Source: Branchinecta lynchi (Eukaryota; Arthropoda; Branchiopoda; Anostraca; Branchinectidae). Taken from it: a stretch of 64,000 nucleotides of DNA. Under the pieces are notes generated by a model. It was not told the origin of the DNA, did not search any database, and saw only the letters and a program-made list of their open reading frames with translations. Every line of letters starts with the position of its first letter. The first letter of the stretch is position 1. The stretch covers positions 8,556,212 to 8,620,211 of the forward strand of contig JAKZAP010000021.1 in NCBI GenBank assembly GCA_023053575.1, written 5' to 3'. Shown here piece by piece: positions 12,044 through 22,867 of the stretch. The position numbers and the translations under genes are program-made.

Positions 12044-12269
12044 TTCCGTGTCAGCACTCATTCAGTGTAGTCGCAAAAATTTTGCAAGCGACGGACTATA
12101 CGAGTTCTCACTGTGCATTCATGGTGAATGGTGGTGAATTCAAAGCTGGATTTACTTCTGTCTGGATTACCTGCAACTACGCGCTGTCTGAAAGGAGGCC
12201 TTGGTATTTACGAATTCAAGGCCTTTATCTGTAAGTCCCCTTACGATTTATACTTTGGAGCCGTTTGGA

Positions 12270-12733
12270 ATGGCTGGTCCTGTCATTGATGAACTGCTAT
12301 GTTTTCTGACGAATCGTATGGATTGCCTACCGAAGGATATTGCACTTAGCCTATGTGATGGCATGTATTCGTTGGATGATGTTACTGCTAGTCGGAGTGT
12401 GCTCTGCAGGCTCATTTCTACTGAGGAGCGTGCAAAATTTGCTGATTTAATTAACCCTACGAGGAGGTCTAAGAATTTAGCGCTTAATGACCTGTACTTA
12501 ATCCTGCAGCAGTGCGACAGATCGAAACTGCCGGTTTTTGCGGCTGGTAACTTAAACAAGCTGCCATCGCAATCGATTGCGAACTTTGATCTTGCAGCGA
12601 TTGTTGCCTCGTACTCTATCCTTGAGAAGGAACTGAGATCTCTGCGAGCCGAAGTAATCCTACTGAAATCTGCTGTCGAAGAAAAATCCGCACCAGCAGC
12701 CTCTGCTTGCGCCAACTGTTTTCCTGTTACTGG
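12270..12733 (+). CDS. LINE ORF1, 5' part
   Basis: I choose ATG 12270 (MAGPVIDELLCFLTNRMDCL) because it begins the conserved-looking region, although the frame is open from 12201. The segment is helical and charged, with a run EKELRSLRAEVILLKSAVEE near residues 125-145 that suits a short coiled coil, followed by cysteines (ACANC). ORF1 proteins of this group bind LINE RNA. The frame is broken at 12733 by a transposon; the continuation is at 14347-14971 in a compatible frame. Confidence 0.75.
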
Positions 12734-14338
12734 CATGATTGCCAAATATTTTTGGCCGAGAGTGTCACTTTTTCACTCAAAAAGTGCCATTCGGTGTCAT
12801 TTACAAATTCAGAAAGTGTCACAAAAAGTGTCACTTTTAAGATGTTTTCTACCAAAGAAATATAAAAAGGGAACGGTAGCGCAACCCCCTTCAACCTCTC
12901 GATACCTAAAATGTGTTTCTAAGTGACAGTTTTCAGAATTTGTGTCAATTATTATCCGATTGCCGTTTAAAACTGGACATTAAGTGCCTGTTTTGAACAG
13001 TGGTCCAATATGAATACCAAACAGGACAAAACATTCCGTACGAAACAATCATGGGTAAAATTCCAGAGTAAATATCATAAGCAAATGCAAATAAAATAGA
13101 TATGGATCTGATATTGATCTAAGAAGGAAAGAAATCAATGGTAAAATCTATGGGGAAAACTCATAGGGAAAAGTCACAGAAAATTCACGCAATTTCGATC
13201 AAATTTCACGAGAAGAAATCAACAGTAAAAATATCAAAGGAAAATTTCAAATTGCGGAAGAAATCAACGGTAAAATTCACAGGGAAATATCAAGGGTGGA
13301 ATTCACTAAAAAATATGAAACGTAGATTTACTGGAGAATATCAGAGGAAAAGTTAATTGGTAAATTTTTAAAGTGAATTTTCTCTTTCATATTTCCCCAT
13401 GAAATTTCCCTTTGATATTTTCCTATGAATTTTACTCCTCGTGAAATTTGGTCGAAATTACGTGAATTTTCCCCTTGATTTTTCCCCATGATTTCTCCTA
13501 GTACATTTTACTATTGATTTCTTCCAGTGAATTTTTCGTTAGATTTTCTCTTGTAAATTTTACCTATAGTATTTCATAGTGAATTACACCCTTGATATTT
13601 CCCAGTGAGTCTTACCATCGATTATCTTTTTAAATTAGCGGGAACGTGAAATTTCCTTTGATATTTCCCCGTGAATTTTACTGTTGATTTCTCTTTGTGA
13701 CATCTGATCGAAATTGCGTGAATTTTACCCTTGATTTTTTCCCATGATTTTGCCTAGTAAATTTTACCATTTATTTCTTTCCACTTTCAATCAATATCTA
13801 TTTCCTTTTTATTTTGCTGTGATATGTACTCCTGATTTTTACCTATACTTTTTTCGTTCGGGATATTTTGTCCTTTTTGGTATTCCATAGTCCGACTGAT
13901 CAACCCCCCTCCCAAAAATACTAAGAAATCGGTGTTTACAGCGGAAACGCCATTGTTGCCCATAACACTTCTGAGTGTTAAGTCGTTGCCCTGAGAATCC
14001 CAGCATATAATCCGAGATGAAAACAAACACAACCTTTAGTTCAGAAAAGAGATCAAACTATCACAATATTTACATCAATCATGTTTAGGTTTGCTTCTAA
14101 GCAATCAGTGTCGAAAGTAGCCAATTTAATCAGAGTTCTGGACAAAACTTGTCACCCATGCAGCTTAGTAACTAACAGAAATATATATTTCTGTAAAATT
14201 GTATGACTAATACTTAAAAAGTTTCATAAAAGTGTCATTTTGGCAAAAAGTGCCATAATTTGGCCTGAAAGTGTGGAAAGTTTCACGGACTTCAAAAAGT
14301 GTCATAATGACACCAAAAGTGTCACTTTGGCAACCCTG
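12734..14338. mobile_element. hAT-like non-autonomous insertion in LINE ORF1
   Basis: Ends CATGATTGCCAAA and (complement of right end) CAGGGTTGCCAAA match at 11 of 13 positions. GTTACTGG flanks both sides (12726-12733 and 14339-14346), an exact 8-bp duplication. AAAGTGTCA motifs repeat near both ends. The centre (about 13080-13800) is filled by a degenerate ~24-bp motif in both orientations. The internal open frames lack any known domain, so the element is non-autonomous. Its 1605 bp plus duplication shift the ORF1 frame. Confidence 0.85.
13080..13800. repeat. Two-orientation array of a degenerate ~24-bp motif
   Basis: The left third repeats GGGAAATATCAAGGGTAAAA-like units. From about 13370 onward the complementary form (CCTTTGATATTTCCC then GTGAATTTTAC) repeats many times. 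The two blocks could pair into a long imperfect hairpin. Confidence 0.7.
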
Positions 14339-14346
14339 GTTACTGG

Positions 14347-14971
14347 CGATAAAAATCTTTTACAGCGCGAGATCGTTCCGTGCCAAATCCTGAGCAAACT
14401 AGGGCATTGCTCTCAAGTGAATGACGTCACTCTGACACCACCAAATCTCGACGAGAGCGTAGCCGAGGTGTTAGGAAATGGTAATATGCCGGCGGGGACT
14501 GGCAAATCCTACTCTGCGGTGGTAAAGAAGGGAGTTGGAGCTGGAGCAAGAAATCCGAGTGGAACCTGGTCTAACGGCAGTAAGGTTCGTGCTCCCCCCA
14601 GGTATGTCAACCCTAAGGTAACGGTAGAGTCTAATGTTAAAAGCAGCTCTAGCTGTAAATCTGTGCTTCAAACTAAAGTTTGTCGATTATTTGCTAGTCG
14701 ATTTGTGCCAAGCACTGACCCTACCATTCTCGCTAAAGAGTTAGCTAACCGACTGAAGTGCCGTGTAACATGTGAAAAGGTTGATACAAAAAGCACAAAC
14801 AGTGCATCATTCAAGATTACTACGCCGGCGACTATGCGCCCGACGTTAATGGATCCAGAATTTTGGCCTGCGGGCATATATGTGCGTAATTACTACGAGC
14901 CGACAAAGCCAACTAGTAACCCCCATCCTGAGCTCATAGCAACTGAGAGTGGTATTTGCCCTAGTACGTAA
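14347..14971 (+). CDS. LINE ORF1, 3' part
   Basis: Open frame resuming after the insertion. It holds a serine/glycine-rich linker and a C-terminal domain with CRVTCEKVDTKST, ASFKITTP and FWPAGIYVRNYYEP. The last resembles the FWPxGVxVRxF signature near the C-terminus of CR1/Jockey-group ORF1 RNA-binding proteins. Formally joining 12270-12733 to this segment gives a 362-residue ORF1 without internal stops. The stop overlaps the ORF2 start as TAATG (14969-14973), which in other LINEs supports termination-reinitiation. Confidence 0.75.
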
Positions 14972-17811
14972 TGGCTAATATTCGTGTTGCGTCATTTAAT
15001 TGCCATTCAATTAAGCGTAACGTGATGGCAGTGAGAGCCCTATGTGATGACAATGACATTATTTTCCTACAAGAAACGATGCTGTTTGATTTTGATCAAC
15101 CGTACTTAAGCTCCATACATCCTGAGTTTATTGCTTTTGGAATGTGCGCCACACGTGCTGCAGATGGGTTGTTACGTGGCAGGCCTAAAGGAGGGCTGGC
15201 CTGTTTGTGTCGGAAGGGGTTAAGTTCGTCCGTGTCGTTCCCTATACCGGCAGATGACAGGTTACAGCCAGTGTGTTTGGATCTTGGTGGTATTAAATAT
15301 TTATTTGTTAATGTGTATATGCCTGTATGCTCTGAAGTGAGCCTTCCTGAGTTTTCTTTGTATTTAGGTAAGCTCCTTGCGTTAACATTTGATTTCGGAA
15401 ACGTGTGCTTCCTTGGTGATTTCAACGCGAATTTATCTAAAGAGACGCTCTTTAGTAATGAACTGGTGGAATATACGGCTGTGAATGATATAATGATTTC
15501 TGACCAAGCGCTTCTTGAAAGTTCGACTTTCACTTACATGGGCCCGTCTGGTAATACGTCTTGGTTGGATCACGTGTTAAGTTCTAATTCTTTTCATCTA
15601 TTGTTGAGTAATATGAGTGTGAGATATGATATTTTCGGGTCTGACCACTTCCCGATTAGTTTTGATATGTCTTGCCGGATGTCTACCATCCCTGCTGCGG
15701 TTACGTTGCCACTTTCTACACTGAAGGCTGTACCCCGTGTGGATTGGGATGCGGCTGGAAAGGCGCAGCTTGCGTCGTATACAGCTTATGTAGAGCGGAG
15801 AATTTGTGGTTTGGATATCCCTTCCATCTTCTCTTGTAAATCCCTTGCATGTAATAACCGTGTCCATCGTAGTAGTCTTGAAAAGTTGTATTTGATTGTT
15901 CTGTCGATACTAATACTGGCTGCGTGTGAAAGCCTTCCACTGATCCCTCCTGCGCGTAGTCGAGTTCAGGATTACGGCGTCATTCCGGGATGGAATCGGT
16001 TTGTGCGGCCCCTTTATGGAGCTGCCAAGAGAGCTTTTATATCGTGGGTCGGGAATGGTAGAATTCCTGGGGATCAATTTGATACACTTAGAAAATCGTT
16101 AAATAGTAAATACCGGAATGCGCTTCGGTGGTGTAAGAAAAATACGGACATGCTGAAGTCGACTGCGCTTGCCGAAAAACTCGGATCGTCAAAATTTAGG
16201 TTGATTTGGAGACTTGTTTCGAAGTCCCAAAATGCGCCAAAAGCAACGAACCGAGTGGGTTGTGCTATTGGGCCAGTTGCTATTGCTGAACTGTGGCGTG
16301 GTCATTTTTGTGATGTATTTTCTTCTGTTAAATCTGATGTTGGTAGTGTTAGAGTGGAGGCATTTTCCCAGTCCCTTCAGACTCCTGGAGAGCAGCTGAT
16401 CTCGCTTGAGTCCGTGAGTCGTGCGATATCTGGGCTTTCTGGTAGTAAGTCTGGAGGTTTAGACGGAATTACGGCAAACCATCTAAAGTTTGGAGGAGCA
16501 TCCTTGACCTGTATCCTGTCGCTGCTCTTTAATGGTTTTCTTAACCATCATTTTGTACCGCAGGCTCTTGTTGAGGTATGTCTTGTCCCTGTGCCGAAGT
16601 CTAGTTCTGGGGACATGACGTCACTCAGTAACTATCGACCCATCGCTTTAGCTGCTACGGTATCAAAGGTTTTTGAGCGATGTATGCATGCGGCACTGCA
16701 GCAGCAACTGGATTCATCGTACTTCCAATTTGGGTTTAAAGAGAAATCGTCGAATGAATTTTGTGTTTTTGTCCTTAAAGCAGTTATCCAGTATTTTTGG
16801 CTGTTTGCAACCCCTGTGTTTGTTTGCTTTCTGGATGCTAAGGCTGCTTTTGACAGGGTTAAACATGAGAAGCTTCTGAAAAAGATGGTCTCGCGGGGTA
16901 TTGACTCACGTTTTATTGGCACCCTTGGTGCATGGTTTGATACCCAAAGGTTTCAAGTTAGATGGAGCGGTGTTCTTAGCCATCCTTTTCCTGTCCTTAA
17001 TGGTGTTAGGCAAGGTGGGGTTCTTTCTCCATTATTGTATAATTTATATGTTGATGAGTTGAATGAGCGGTTGGCTAGCCTTGGAGTGGGTTGTTTCGTA
17101 CAAGGTGTGTGTTTCAACAACTTAAGCTACGCTGATGACCTAGCCATACTAGCCCCCTCAGTATTCGCGCTCAATAAGCTTCTTCAAGTGTGTGATGAAT
17201 TCGCGAAAGCAAATGATATTCTTTTCAACACGAAAAAGACGGTTTGTATGGCGTTTATCCCGAAAAGTCTTCAACTACGTTACATCCCCGATGTTATTTT
17301 GTCTGGTGAGGTACTAGCTTTTGTGCAAACTTTCAAGTATTTGGGCTTTACTTTTATTCCTTCTATGTCTGATGAGCCTCACATTGCTGCGCTCTCCAGA
17401 TCACTGTCTGTGAGGGCCAATATATTAATTCGGAGGTTTGGTAGATGCGAGGCTTCTGTTAAGACCTTTCTTTTCAGAGCTTACTGTACTCCGCTGTACT
17501 GTTTGTCACTGGTGTGTAACACGAGAGTTAAGTGTCTAGATACATTTCGGGTTTTATATAACAACTCTTTCCGGTGGCTACACGGACTTGCATGGAACTG
17601 TAGTGCGTCTGGCATGTTTGTGGGTGAGGGCCTTCCTTCTTTCGGGGAACTTCGGCGTCGGGCTATCTTTTCTCTCCAGACCCGAATTCTTCGCTCTCGA
17701 AACCCCATGCTTGTGGTTCTTTCGAGTCCCCATATGAGACTGACGTTGCCTGTGTGGTTAGTCTGGAACCGCGAACTTTACATGTGTTGCGTAGAAGGTC
17801 CGCAATCTTAA
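14971..17811 (+). CDS. LINE ORF2: endonuclease plus reverse transcriptase
   Basis: A 946-residue uninterrupted protein. The N-terminal apurinic-type endonuclease has ASFNCHSIKRN, FLQET, VNVYMPV, FLGDFNANL, SWLDHVL and GSDHFPI in order (residues ~5-230), so all the usual catalytic motifs are present. The reverse transcriptase follows: YRPIALAATVSKVFER, CFLDAKAAFDRV, GVRQGGVLSPLLYN, and the catalytic YADDLAIL near residue 720. The post-RT region carries KYLGFTF and YCTPLYCLSL. There is no RNase H domain. It would nick target DNA and reverse-transcribe its own RNA. The intact frame suggests a fairly recent insertion. Confidence 0.93.
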   Translation: MANIRVASFNCHSIKRNVMAVRALCDDNDIIFLQETMLFDFDQPYLSSIHPEFIAFGMCATRAADGLLRGRPKGGLACLCRKGLSSSVSFPIPADDRLQPVCLDLGGIKYLFVNVYMPVCSEVSLPEFSLYLGKLLALTFDFGNVCFLGDFNANLSKETLFSNELVEYTAVNDIMISDQALLESSTFTYMGPSGNTSWLDHVLSSNSFHLLLSNMSVRYDIFGSDHFPISFDMSCRMSTIPAAVTLPLSTLKAVPRVDWDAAGKAQLASYTAYVERRICGLDIPSIFSCKSLACNNRVHRSSLEKLYLIVLSILILAACESLPLIPPARSRVQDYGVIPGWNRFVRPLYGAAKRAFISWVGNGRIPGDQFDTLRKSLNSKYRNALRWCKKNTDMLKSTALAEKLGSSKFRLIWRLVSKSQNAPKATNRVGCAIGPVAIAELWRGHFCDVFSSVKSDVGSVRVEAFSQSLQTPGEQLISLESVSRAISGLSGSKSGGLDGITANHLKFGGASLTCILSLLFNGFLNHHFVPQALVEVCLVPVPKSSSGDMTSLSNYRPIALAATVSKVFERCMHAALQQQLDSSYFQFGFKEKSSNEFCVFVLKAVIQYFWLFATPVFVCFLDAKAAFDRVKHEKLLKKMVSRGIDSRFIGTLGAWFDTQRFQVRWSGVLSHPFPVLNGVRQGGVLSPLLYNLYVDELNERLASLGVGCFVQGVCFNNLSYADDLAILAPSVFALNKLLQVCDEFAKANDILFNTKKTVCMAFIPKSLQLRYIPDVILSGEVLAFVQTFKYLGFTFIPSMSDEPHIAALSRSLSVRANILIRRFGRCEASVKTFLFRAYCTPLYCLSLVCNTRVKCLDTFRVLYNNSFRWLHGLAWNCSASGMFVGEGLPSFGELRRRAIFSLQTRILRSRNPMLVVLSSPHMRLTLPVWLVWNRELYMCCVEGPQS

Positions 17812-17902
17812 ATAAAAGGTAAATGTATTTTGTTGTTGTTTTTATGTGTTGTATGTGTAATGGCTCTAGAAGCCGTAGTCGAAGTTAAATAAAATAAATA
17901 AA

Positions 17903-18000
17903 TAATAGTAAAAGTGTTCAAGGAGTCTTGCGAGGAAAAGACCCAATTGTCTGGATCAAATTTGAACTTTTGGGATCCCATCGAAACCTTTAGTCTTGTT
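17903..18000. repeat. Monomer-containing repeat, copy A, right end
   Basis: Continues copy A after the LINE: TAGTAAAAGTGTTCAAGG, then the closing TTTTGGGATCCCATCGAAAC seen at the right end of copies B and C. Confidence 0.75.
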
Positions 18001-18085
18001 TCTCTCTAATCTATTTTGCTGTTTTGTCAGTTGCATTTCATTTTTTCCCCTCTGTACTTTTCCCCTGCGTAAAAGTATCCATCCA

Positions 18086-18950
18086 TGAGCACGATGACTG
18101 TCAAAGAGAATGAGATATTTTGATGAAACTTGCTATGAGGTTGGGTCAAGGGACAGGCCGAGTTCGTATGTGGGCTCTGCAGCCCGGGTGGGGGAAGGGA
18201 TTCAAATTAAGAGGCGTACACTTTTTTTTTAACAACTAATGACATAGTCAATATAGGGGTAAGAAAACATGATGAACACGAATATGAAAACCATTTTCTC
18301 GCCGGACATGTAGTTAGCCTGGAATCCCGCCCAAACCGGAAAGTTAGTTGAAAGTAAAAGTTTTATTTAAAGTTGATTAGATGTTCGATTTAGGGGGAAG
18401 AAGACATGCTGAGCATTTATATGAAAAATAATTTTTTCGTCGGACAAGTAGTTCCCCCAAAATCCGGAAGTTGATTAGAGGCTCGATGTAGTGGTAAGGA
18501 GGCATGCTGAATCCGTATATGAAGATTATTTTCTCGTCGGAAGAGTTCACCCAGAATCTGGCCAAAACCCGAAAGTTTGTTAAAAGTTGATCAGATGTTC
18601 GATATAGGGGTAAGGATACACCCTGGATTCGTTTCTGAGCTTTGATTTTTGCCGGAAAAGTAGTTCGCCCCAAATACGGTCGAAGCCGGAGATTTGGCAG
18701 CAGTAAGGCAGGAGACTTTGATCAATTTGGTCAAACTAGATATGAGTGATATGACGTATAGCCCAGGGTTAAATACACGCATTCTGAATCCATATCTCAT
18801 ATGATTAGCCATTGGCCGTATTTTGTTTCTAAATCTTAATAGTAAAAATGTTCAAAGAGTCTGGCGAAGACCGGATATCTAAAAGACCAAATTGTCTTGA
18901 ATCAAATATTAAATTTTTGGGATCCCATCGAAGCCTGTGGTCTTGGTTCT
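18086..18950. repeat. Monomer-containing repeat, copy B (5'-truncated)
   Basis: It lacks the left GGATCC palindrome and begins within GAGATATTTTGATGAAACTTG. It has about four monomers with GACATGCTGA and CCGGA motifs and closes with TTTTGGGATCCCATCGAAG. It lies next to copy A in the same orientation. Confidence 0.75.
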
Positions 18951-19229
18951 TCCGGATTCCCGACGTTTGTCTTCGTCGACATGGGTCTGGAAGGTGAGGC
19001 CAACTCAAACACGTCTGAAGATCTGGGTTGTTGTACACCCGAGATTCCGGAAATATTTTGAAAATTTTGAAATATCTGAAGGGGATTTTTTGAAATTTTT
19101 AAATATTTGACGGGAACATCTAGGAAATGTTGAAGGATAGCGACGTTAGCTATCACGATTACCATGAAAATACGGAAGGGTTGGCTTACCTTAAATTACC
19201 TTAAATTGCACTTGCAAGCAATAAGGATG

Positions 19230-19720
19230 ATGAATCCCGATGAGTCGCTTGCGGTTGATGGTGGTGTACATTTATTTCCCGGTCACTGTTTCTGGGGCAC
19301 TCCAGTACACTTTCCCACGGTTGCGCACACCAGTCCTCGTCGAGTCGCTTTTTGAACCCCTCAGGTGTTTCGCTAGAAGAAGTGCTGGTGAACACGAGAG
19401 GAGCAGGATTTTCGGAGCAACTTCCGGGAGTGGCCCCTAGTCCGTGAATTGCTGTCAGGAGCGAAGAGGGAAGGGAGACAATTGGAGTTGAGTAGTTTGA
19501 AGACAAGTAGCATGTCTCCCCTCTTCCGCCGGTAAGTTAGTGTTGGGAGTTTTACTTTCTGCAGCCGTTGTTCATAAGGCAGTGTTTTGAGGCCACGAAT
19601 GGATTTTGTGGCTCGCCTCTGGACGCCTTCGATGAGCTTCTTGTCATGTTTGTAGAAGGGCGAGGCAAGGGCTTGATTGTGGAGAAGCCCAGGCATCTGC
19701 AAATCTGGAATGCGAAATGG
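19230..19720 (-). pseudogene. LINE ORF2 C-terminal fragment, frameshifted
   Basis: On the minus strand 19702-19373 encodes LIEGVQRRATKSIRGLKTLP, then EQRLQKVKLPTLTYRRKRGD. This is the post-RT segment of Jockey/CR1-type ORF2 (IEGVQRRATK...L..L..L...RRKRGD). After a frameshift near 19375 the tail continues as ETPEGFKKRLDEDW, the usual C-terminal FKNRLDKxW motif. The RT catalytic region is missing (5' truncation). Confidence 0.8.
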
Positions 19721-20204
19721 AAACTGTCACCTTGGATATTTGAGTCGCATTTTGTCTATATTCAGCCAAAAAAAATCTATTCTTTACAAAAACATAGTAA
19801 CAAAAGATTCGAATAGTCCGGAATTCATGATAAGAAAATAAGAACACAGTTATGTCAATATCAACTCACGTATAAAATTAAAGAACAGATCAATCAGCCA
19901 TTTCTTCTTCACTTGCAACTCGCTGTAGCGGAGGACGCCTGAAAAGAAACAACAGAATTCAGCAGCCGCTAGAAACGCGCTGAAGTTTTCGTCATGTGTC
20001 CTCACCTGCAAGGTCACCAAGCTCCAATCAGCGGGGCTTAAAATCCTCTTCCACATGAGTCCGATGCAAATTCATACGAGCTGAATGCTATGGTAGCGTT
20101 CCAGTGAAGTTATTACAAATTACGATGATAAGAGGAGGGGCGAGCGCCATTGTCCAAATAGGTGTAATAAGCGGAATAGCGCTATACTCGATGTTTACGT
20201 CTTA

Positions 20205-20499
20205 GACCGTGTTCCACCCTTCCACAAATAGTAACTATTAGTTACTATTTCCGTTCCATCCTCACGAAAAGTTACTACACTGACCGTTCCAACCTTGTCG
20301 GAATAGTAACTAATAGTTACTATTTGCTTACCATGCTCGGGAGCGTAGTAACTACGCATCTCTGTAACGTGATTGGTTGGATTCGCCCCTGGCGCGAGAT
20401 CCTGCTGGAAAATAGAAAAATCGTTCCAGCCTTGACGCAAAAAGCCAGAATTGGTGACGTCATGCGTAGTAACTACGGTAAGTAGGACGGAACACGCTC
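20205..20499. mobile_element. PIF/Harbinger-like MITE, copy 1
   Basis: Ends GACCGTGTTCC and GGAACACGCTC are inverted, flanked by TTA on both sides (20202-20204 and 20500-20502). Inside are the palindromes TAGTAACTAATAGTTACTA and GTAGTAACTACG. Related copies are at 21412-21723 and 35930-36232. A TWA duplication suits PIF/Harbinger. It has no coding sequence. Confidence 0.75.
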
Positions 20500-20561
20500 T
20501 TAATGCACACGCCTGTTCAAGGAACCCAAGAAGTTCTTATGAATGCAGCGTTCGGTGTTGC

Positions 20562-20762
20562 CCAGGGTTGGTCACCAAAAGTAACTTCGTACACACTTGT
20601 AACCCAAAAGTATAAAAAAGTAACCTAATGTAACCTAAAGTAACCCAATGCAATGTAACCCAAAGTAACCCAATGTAACCAAATGTAATCCAAAGTAACC
20701 TTGAGTAACCCAAAGTATCCTGAAGTAACTCGTACACCCTGGTTCTTGGTGACCAACCCTGG
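20562..20762. mobile_element. hAT-like MITE with a minisatellite core
   Basis: Left CCAGGGTTGGTCACCAA is mirrored exactly by TTGGTGACCAACCCTGG. GGTGTTGC flanks both sides (20554-20561 and 20763-20770), an exact 8-bp duplication. Almost the whole interior is a degenerate repeat of GTAACCCAAAGTAACCCAAT. Confidence 0.85.
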
Positions 20763-20770
20763 GGTGTTGC

Positions 20771-21411
20771 CACGCTGATCCAGTTTTTTGAGTTTCTAAA
20801 GATCAGAAAAAGTGTTCTTACACTGTCAGCAGGTAGTTCAGTTCAAACTTGGGTGCAAGTACAGAAGCAAGTGTCTATTAACGCTGTTCCCTTTTGATGT
20901 AATAATTCGAACTTTCTTCCTGCGACTTTTTGTGACGTTTTTTACGAAAGTGTCTCATTTTTATCGAATTTTTTTCTGAAGCTCTTGAATAATTGATTGT
21001 CTTGAAACCTGTAGATAGGGTAGATTGTCGGTTATTTTGTTAGGATAGTGGACTCCGTTTCAGGATCTTGATCTCCTGGGTACAACACTTTTTCTTACAT
21101 TAACGTTTTTCGGAGACGTTTTCCCTTCAAAAACAACACTTTTTGTAACTATAACATTTCTTTTAAACAAAGACGTGTGACATTTTTTAAATAAGCTAAC
21201 TATGCAAGAAAAAACATTTTCCACAGTATAAGTCCATATGAATAATTTTAATATAAAAGCTACAAAGCAGGAAATGCGAGCTGACTGAAAATTTATAGCG
21301 CAAAAATAATGCTTTGACGACGGATTCAATAGCTGTCATTCTGACAAAACCCGCGGAAGACTCATGTATGTGACAAGTATACACATTTTAAAGAAAGTTA
21401 TCAAATATTTA
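20771..21411. other. No recognisable feature
   Basis: AT-rich DNA between two MITEs. Open frames on the minus strand (for example 21060-21329) have no motif or splice support. Confidence 0.3.
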
Positions 21412-21723
21412 GAGCGTGTTCCAACCTTCTAACAATAGTTACTATTTCCGTTCCATCCTCACGAAAAGTTACTACGCTGACCGTTCCAACCTTGTCGGAA
21501 TAGTAACTAATAGTTACTGTAACTAATGCTAACTAATGCGTAACTAATGCTCGGGAGCGTAGTAAGCGTAGTAACCACGCATCTCTGTAACGTGATTGGT
21601 CGGATTCACCCCTGGCGTGAGATCCTGCTGGAAAATAGAAAAATCGTTCCAGCCTTGACGGCAAAAAGTCAGAATTCGTGACGTCATGCGTAGTAACTAC
21701 GGTAAGTAGGATGGAACACGCTC
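21412..21723. mobile_element. PIF/Harbinger-like MITE, copy 2
   Basis: GAGCGTGTTCC at the left and GGAACACGCTC at the right; flanks are TTA (left) and TAA (right), consistent with a TWA target. It shares the GTTCCAGCCTTGACGGCAA and GGTAAGTAGGA segments with the copies at 20205 and 35930. Confidence 0.7.
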
Positions 21724-21839
21724 TAAAACAGTTCGTAAAACAGATAGTATCACGCAGAGATGGGCGAATCCGATCATGAAAGGGACCGAATCCGAATCAG
21801 ACTCTATAAGCCATATCTATTCTGATGACACTGACCGAA

Positions 21840-22120
21840 ACTTCGTGCTTTACTTCTGCCAAATTTCCAGTTTCGGCCGAATTCCGAACGAACTAATTGT
21901 CCAGCAAAAAGAGAAAATTCAGAAACAAATTCAGCGTATATCCTTATCTCTATAAAGAATGTCTAATCAACTTCAAATAAAACTTTAACTTAGTAAAAAA
22001 TGATTGTCATACACAGAATCAGCGTCTTTTCTTAGCCCTAAATCTGTCATCTAATCAACTTAAGTGTTCAGCATATCTTCTTACCCATTAATCGAACATT
22101 TAATCAACTTCAAATGAACG
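21840..22120 (-). repeat. Monomer-containing repeat, divergent inverted copy D
   Basis: The complement of this stretch reads GAAGTTGATTAGA...GGGTAAGAAGATATGCTGAA...GCTGGACAATTAGTTCG...GGAATTCGGCCGAAACTGG. These are the monomer landmarks of copies A-C in the opposite orientation and more diverged. No terminal GGATCC palindrome is present. Confidence 0.65.
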
Positions 22121-22144
22121 ATATATCTGCCCTTCTTCGAAAGG

Positions 22145-22245
22145 GTCCTCGTCAGGCTGTCAATCTTCTGGGTCAACGTCGGGGAAAGAAACCCAGGAGA
22201 TTGACAGCCTGACGAGGACACTTGCCAAGACGGGCCGAAATATCT
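22145..22245 (+). repeat. Long hairpin leading into a Penelope/hammerhead-like motif, copy 2
   Basis: GTCCTCGTCAGGCTGTCAAT... (22145-22173) pairs almost perfectly with 22191-22219 around a ~17-nt loop. The right arm contains CTGACGA (22209-22215), followed by CTTGCCAAGACGGG and GAAA (22237-22240), the same box order as at 3186. The arms may be two head-to-head repeat ends rather than a functional RNA stem. Confidence 0.5.
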
Positions 22246-22867
22246 TTTTTGACGGTGCAAAACGGATAAGCCGGTGTTGATCGCCAACTGGCTGAAATTC
22301 AATTTCGATAAGATAACGTTTATTTGCTGTATATGATCTTCACAGATAGAGGCACAGCTATAAATAAATAAATATAAAATTTTTATAACATAGTCATATT
22401 AATTGGCGATTTGATTGCATTTGTCACTCTCTGTTTATATGTACAAGTTCATAAAATGTACAAAATACTGCCTGAATGAGCGCCTGTATCGCGAAGACGC
22501 AGACGCTTTGAAATAGGGGTCGGCACCGTTTCTGTTTCTGTTTTTTTACTACAAACAGAAAACAGGTAGCCGTTTTTTTAATGCCGTTTCTGTTTCAGTT
22601 TCGTTTTTTATATGACCGTTTTAGCCGTTTCTGTTTTTATTTTACCTGTTTTTTCCAAATTTCCGTGTTTTGTTACGACATATACGCGTGGCGTCCCGGC
22701 GTAATCTAGCGGTTTTTATTCTCCCGGCGGATTATGCCATCTACCGATATTTTCCGCTTTTCCGGAAATGATTTGTGAGTCAGGATATAGAGATTGCCCC
22801 CTACCCGACAAAACGGGTATTTTTACACCATTATTAGAGGAAGCATAACAACAAAATTAACACTAGA

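Larger units (their letters stand above)
12044..17902 (+). mobile_element. Full-length two-ORF LINE (CR1 superfamily, Crack/Daphne-like)
   Basis: A plus-strand LINE inserted into repeat copy A. TAATAG flanks it at 12038-12043 and 17903-17908, and homologous uninterrupted repeat copies read straight through this point. It has a ~225-bp 5' UTR, ORF1 (interrupted), ORF2 with endonuclease and reverse transcriptase, and a 3' tail rich in TAAA units. Without the 1.6-kb insertion in ORF1 it would be about 4.2 kb. The clade assignment rests on the post-RT region (YCTPLY...CSASGMF) and is from memory of the family. Confidence 0.85.

Noticed and set aside
12248..12745. 165-codon minus-strand frame
   Set aside because: It is the antisense shadow of LINE ORF1.
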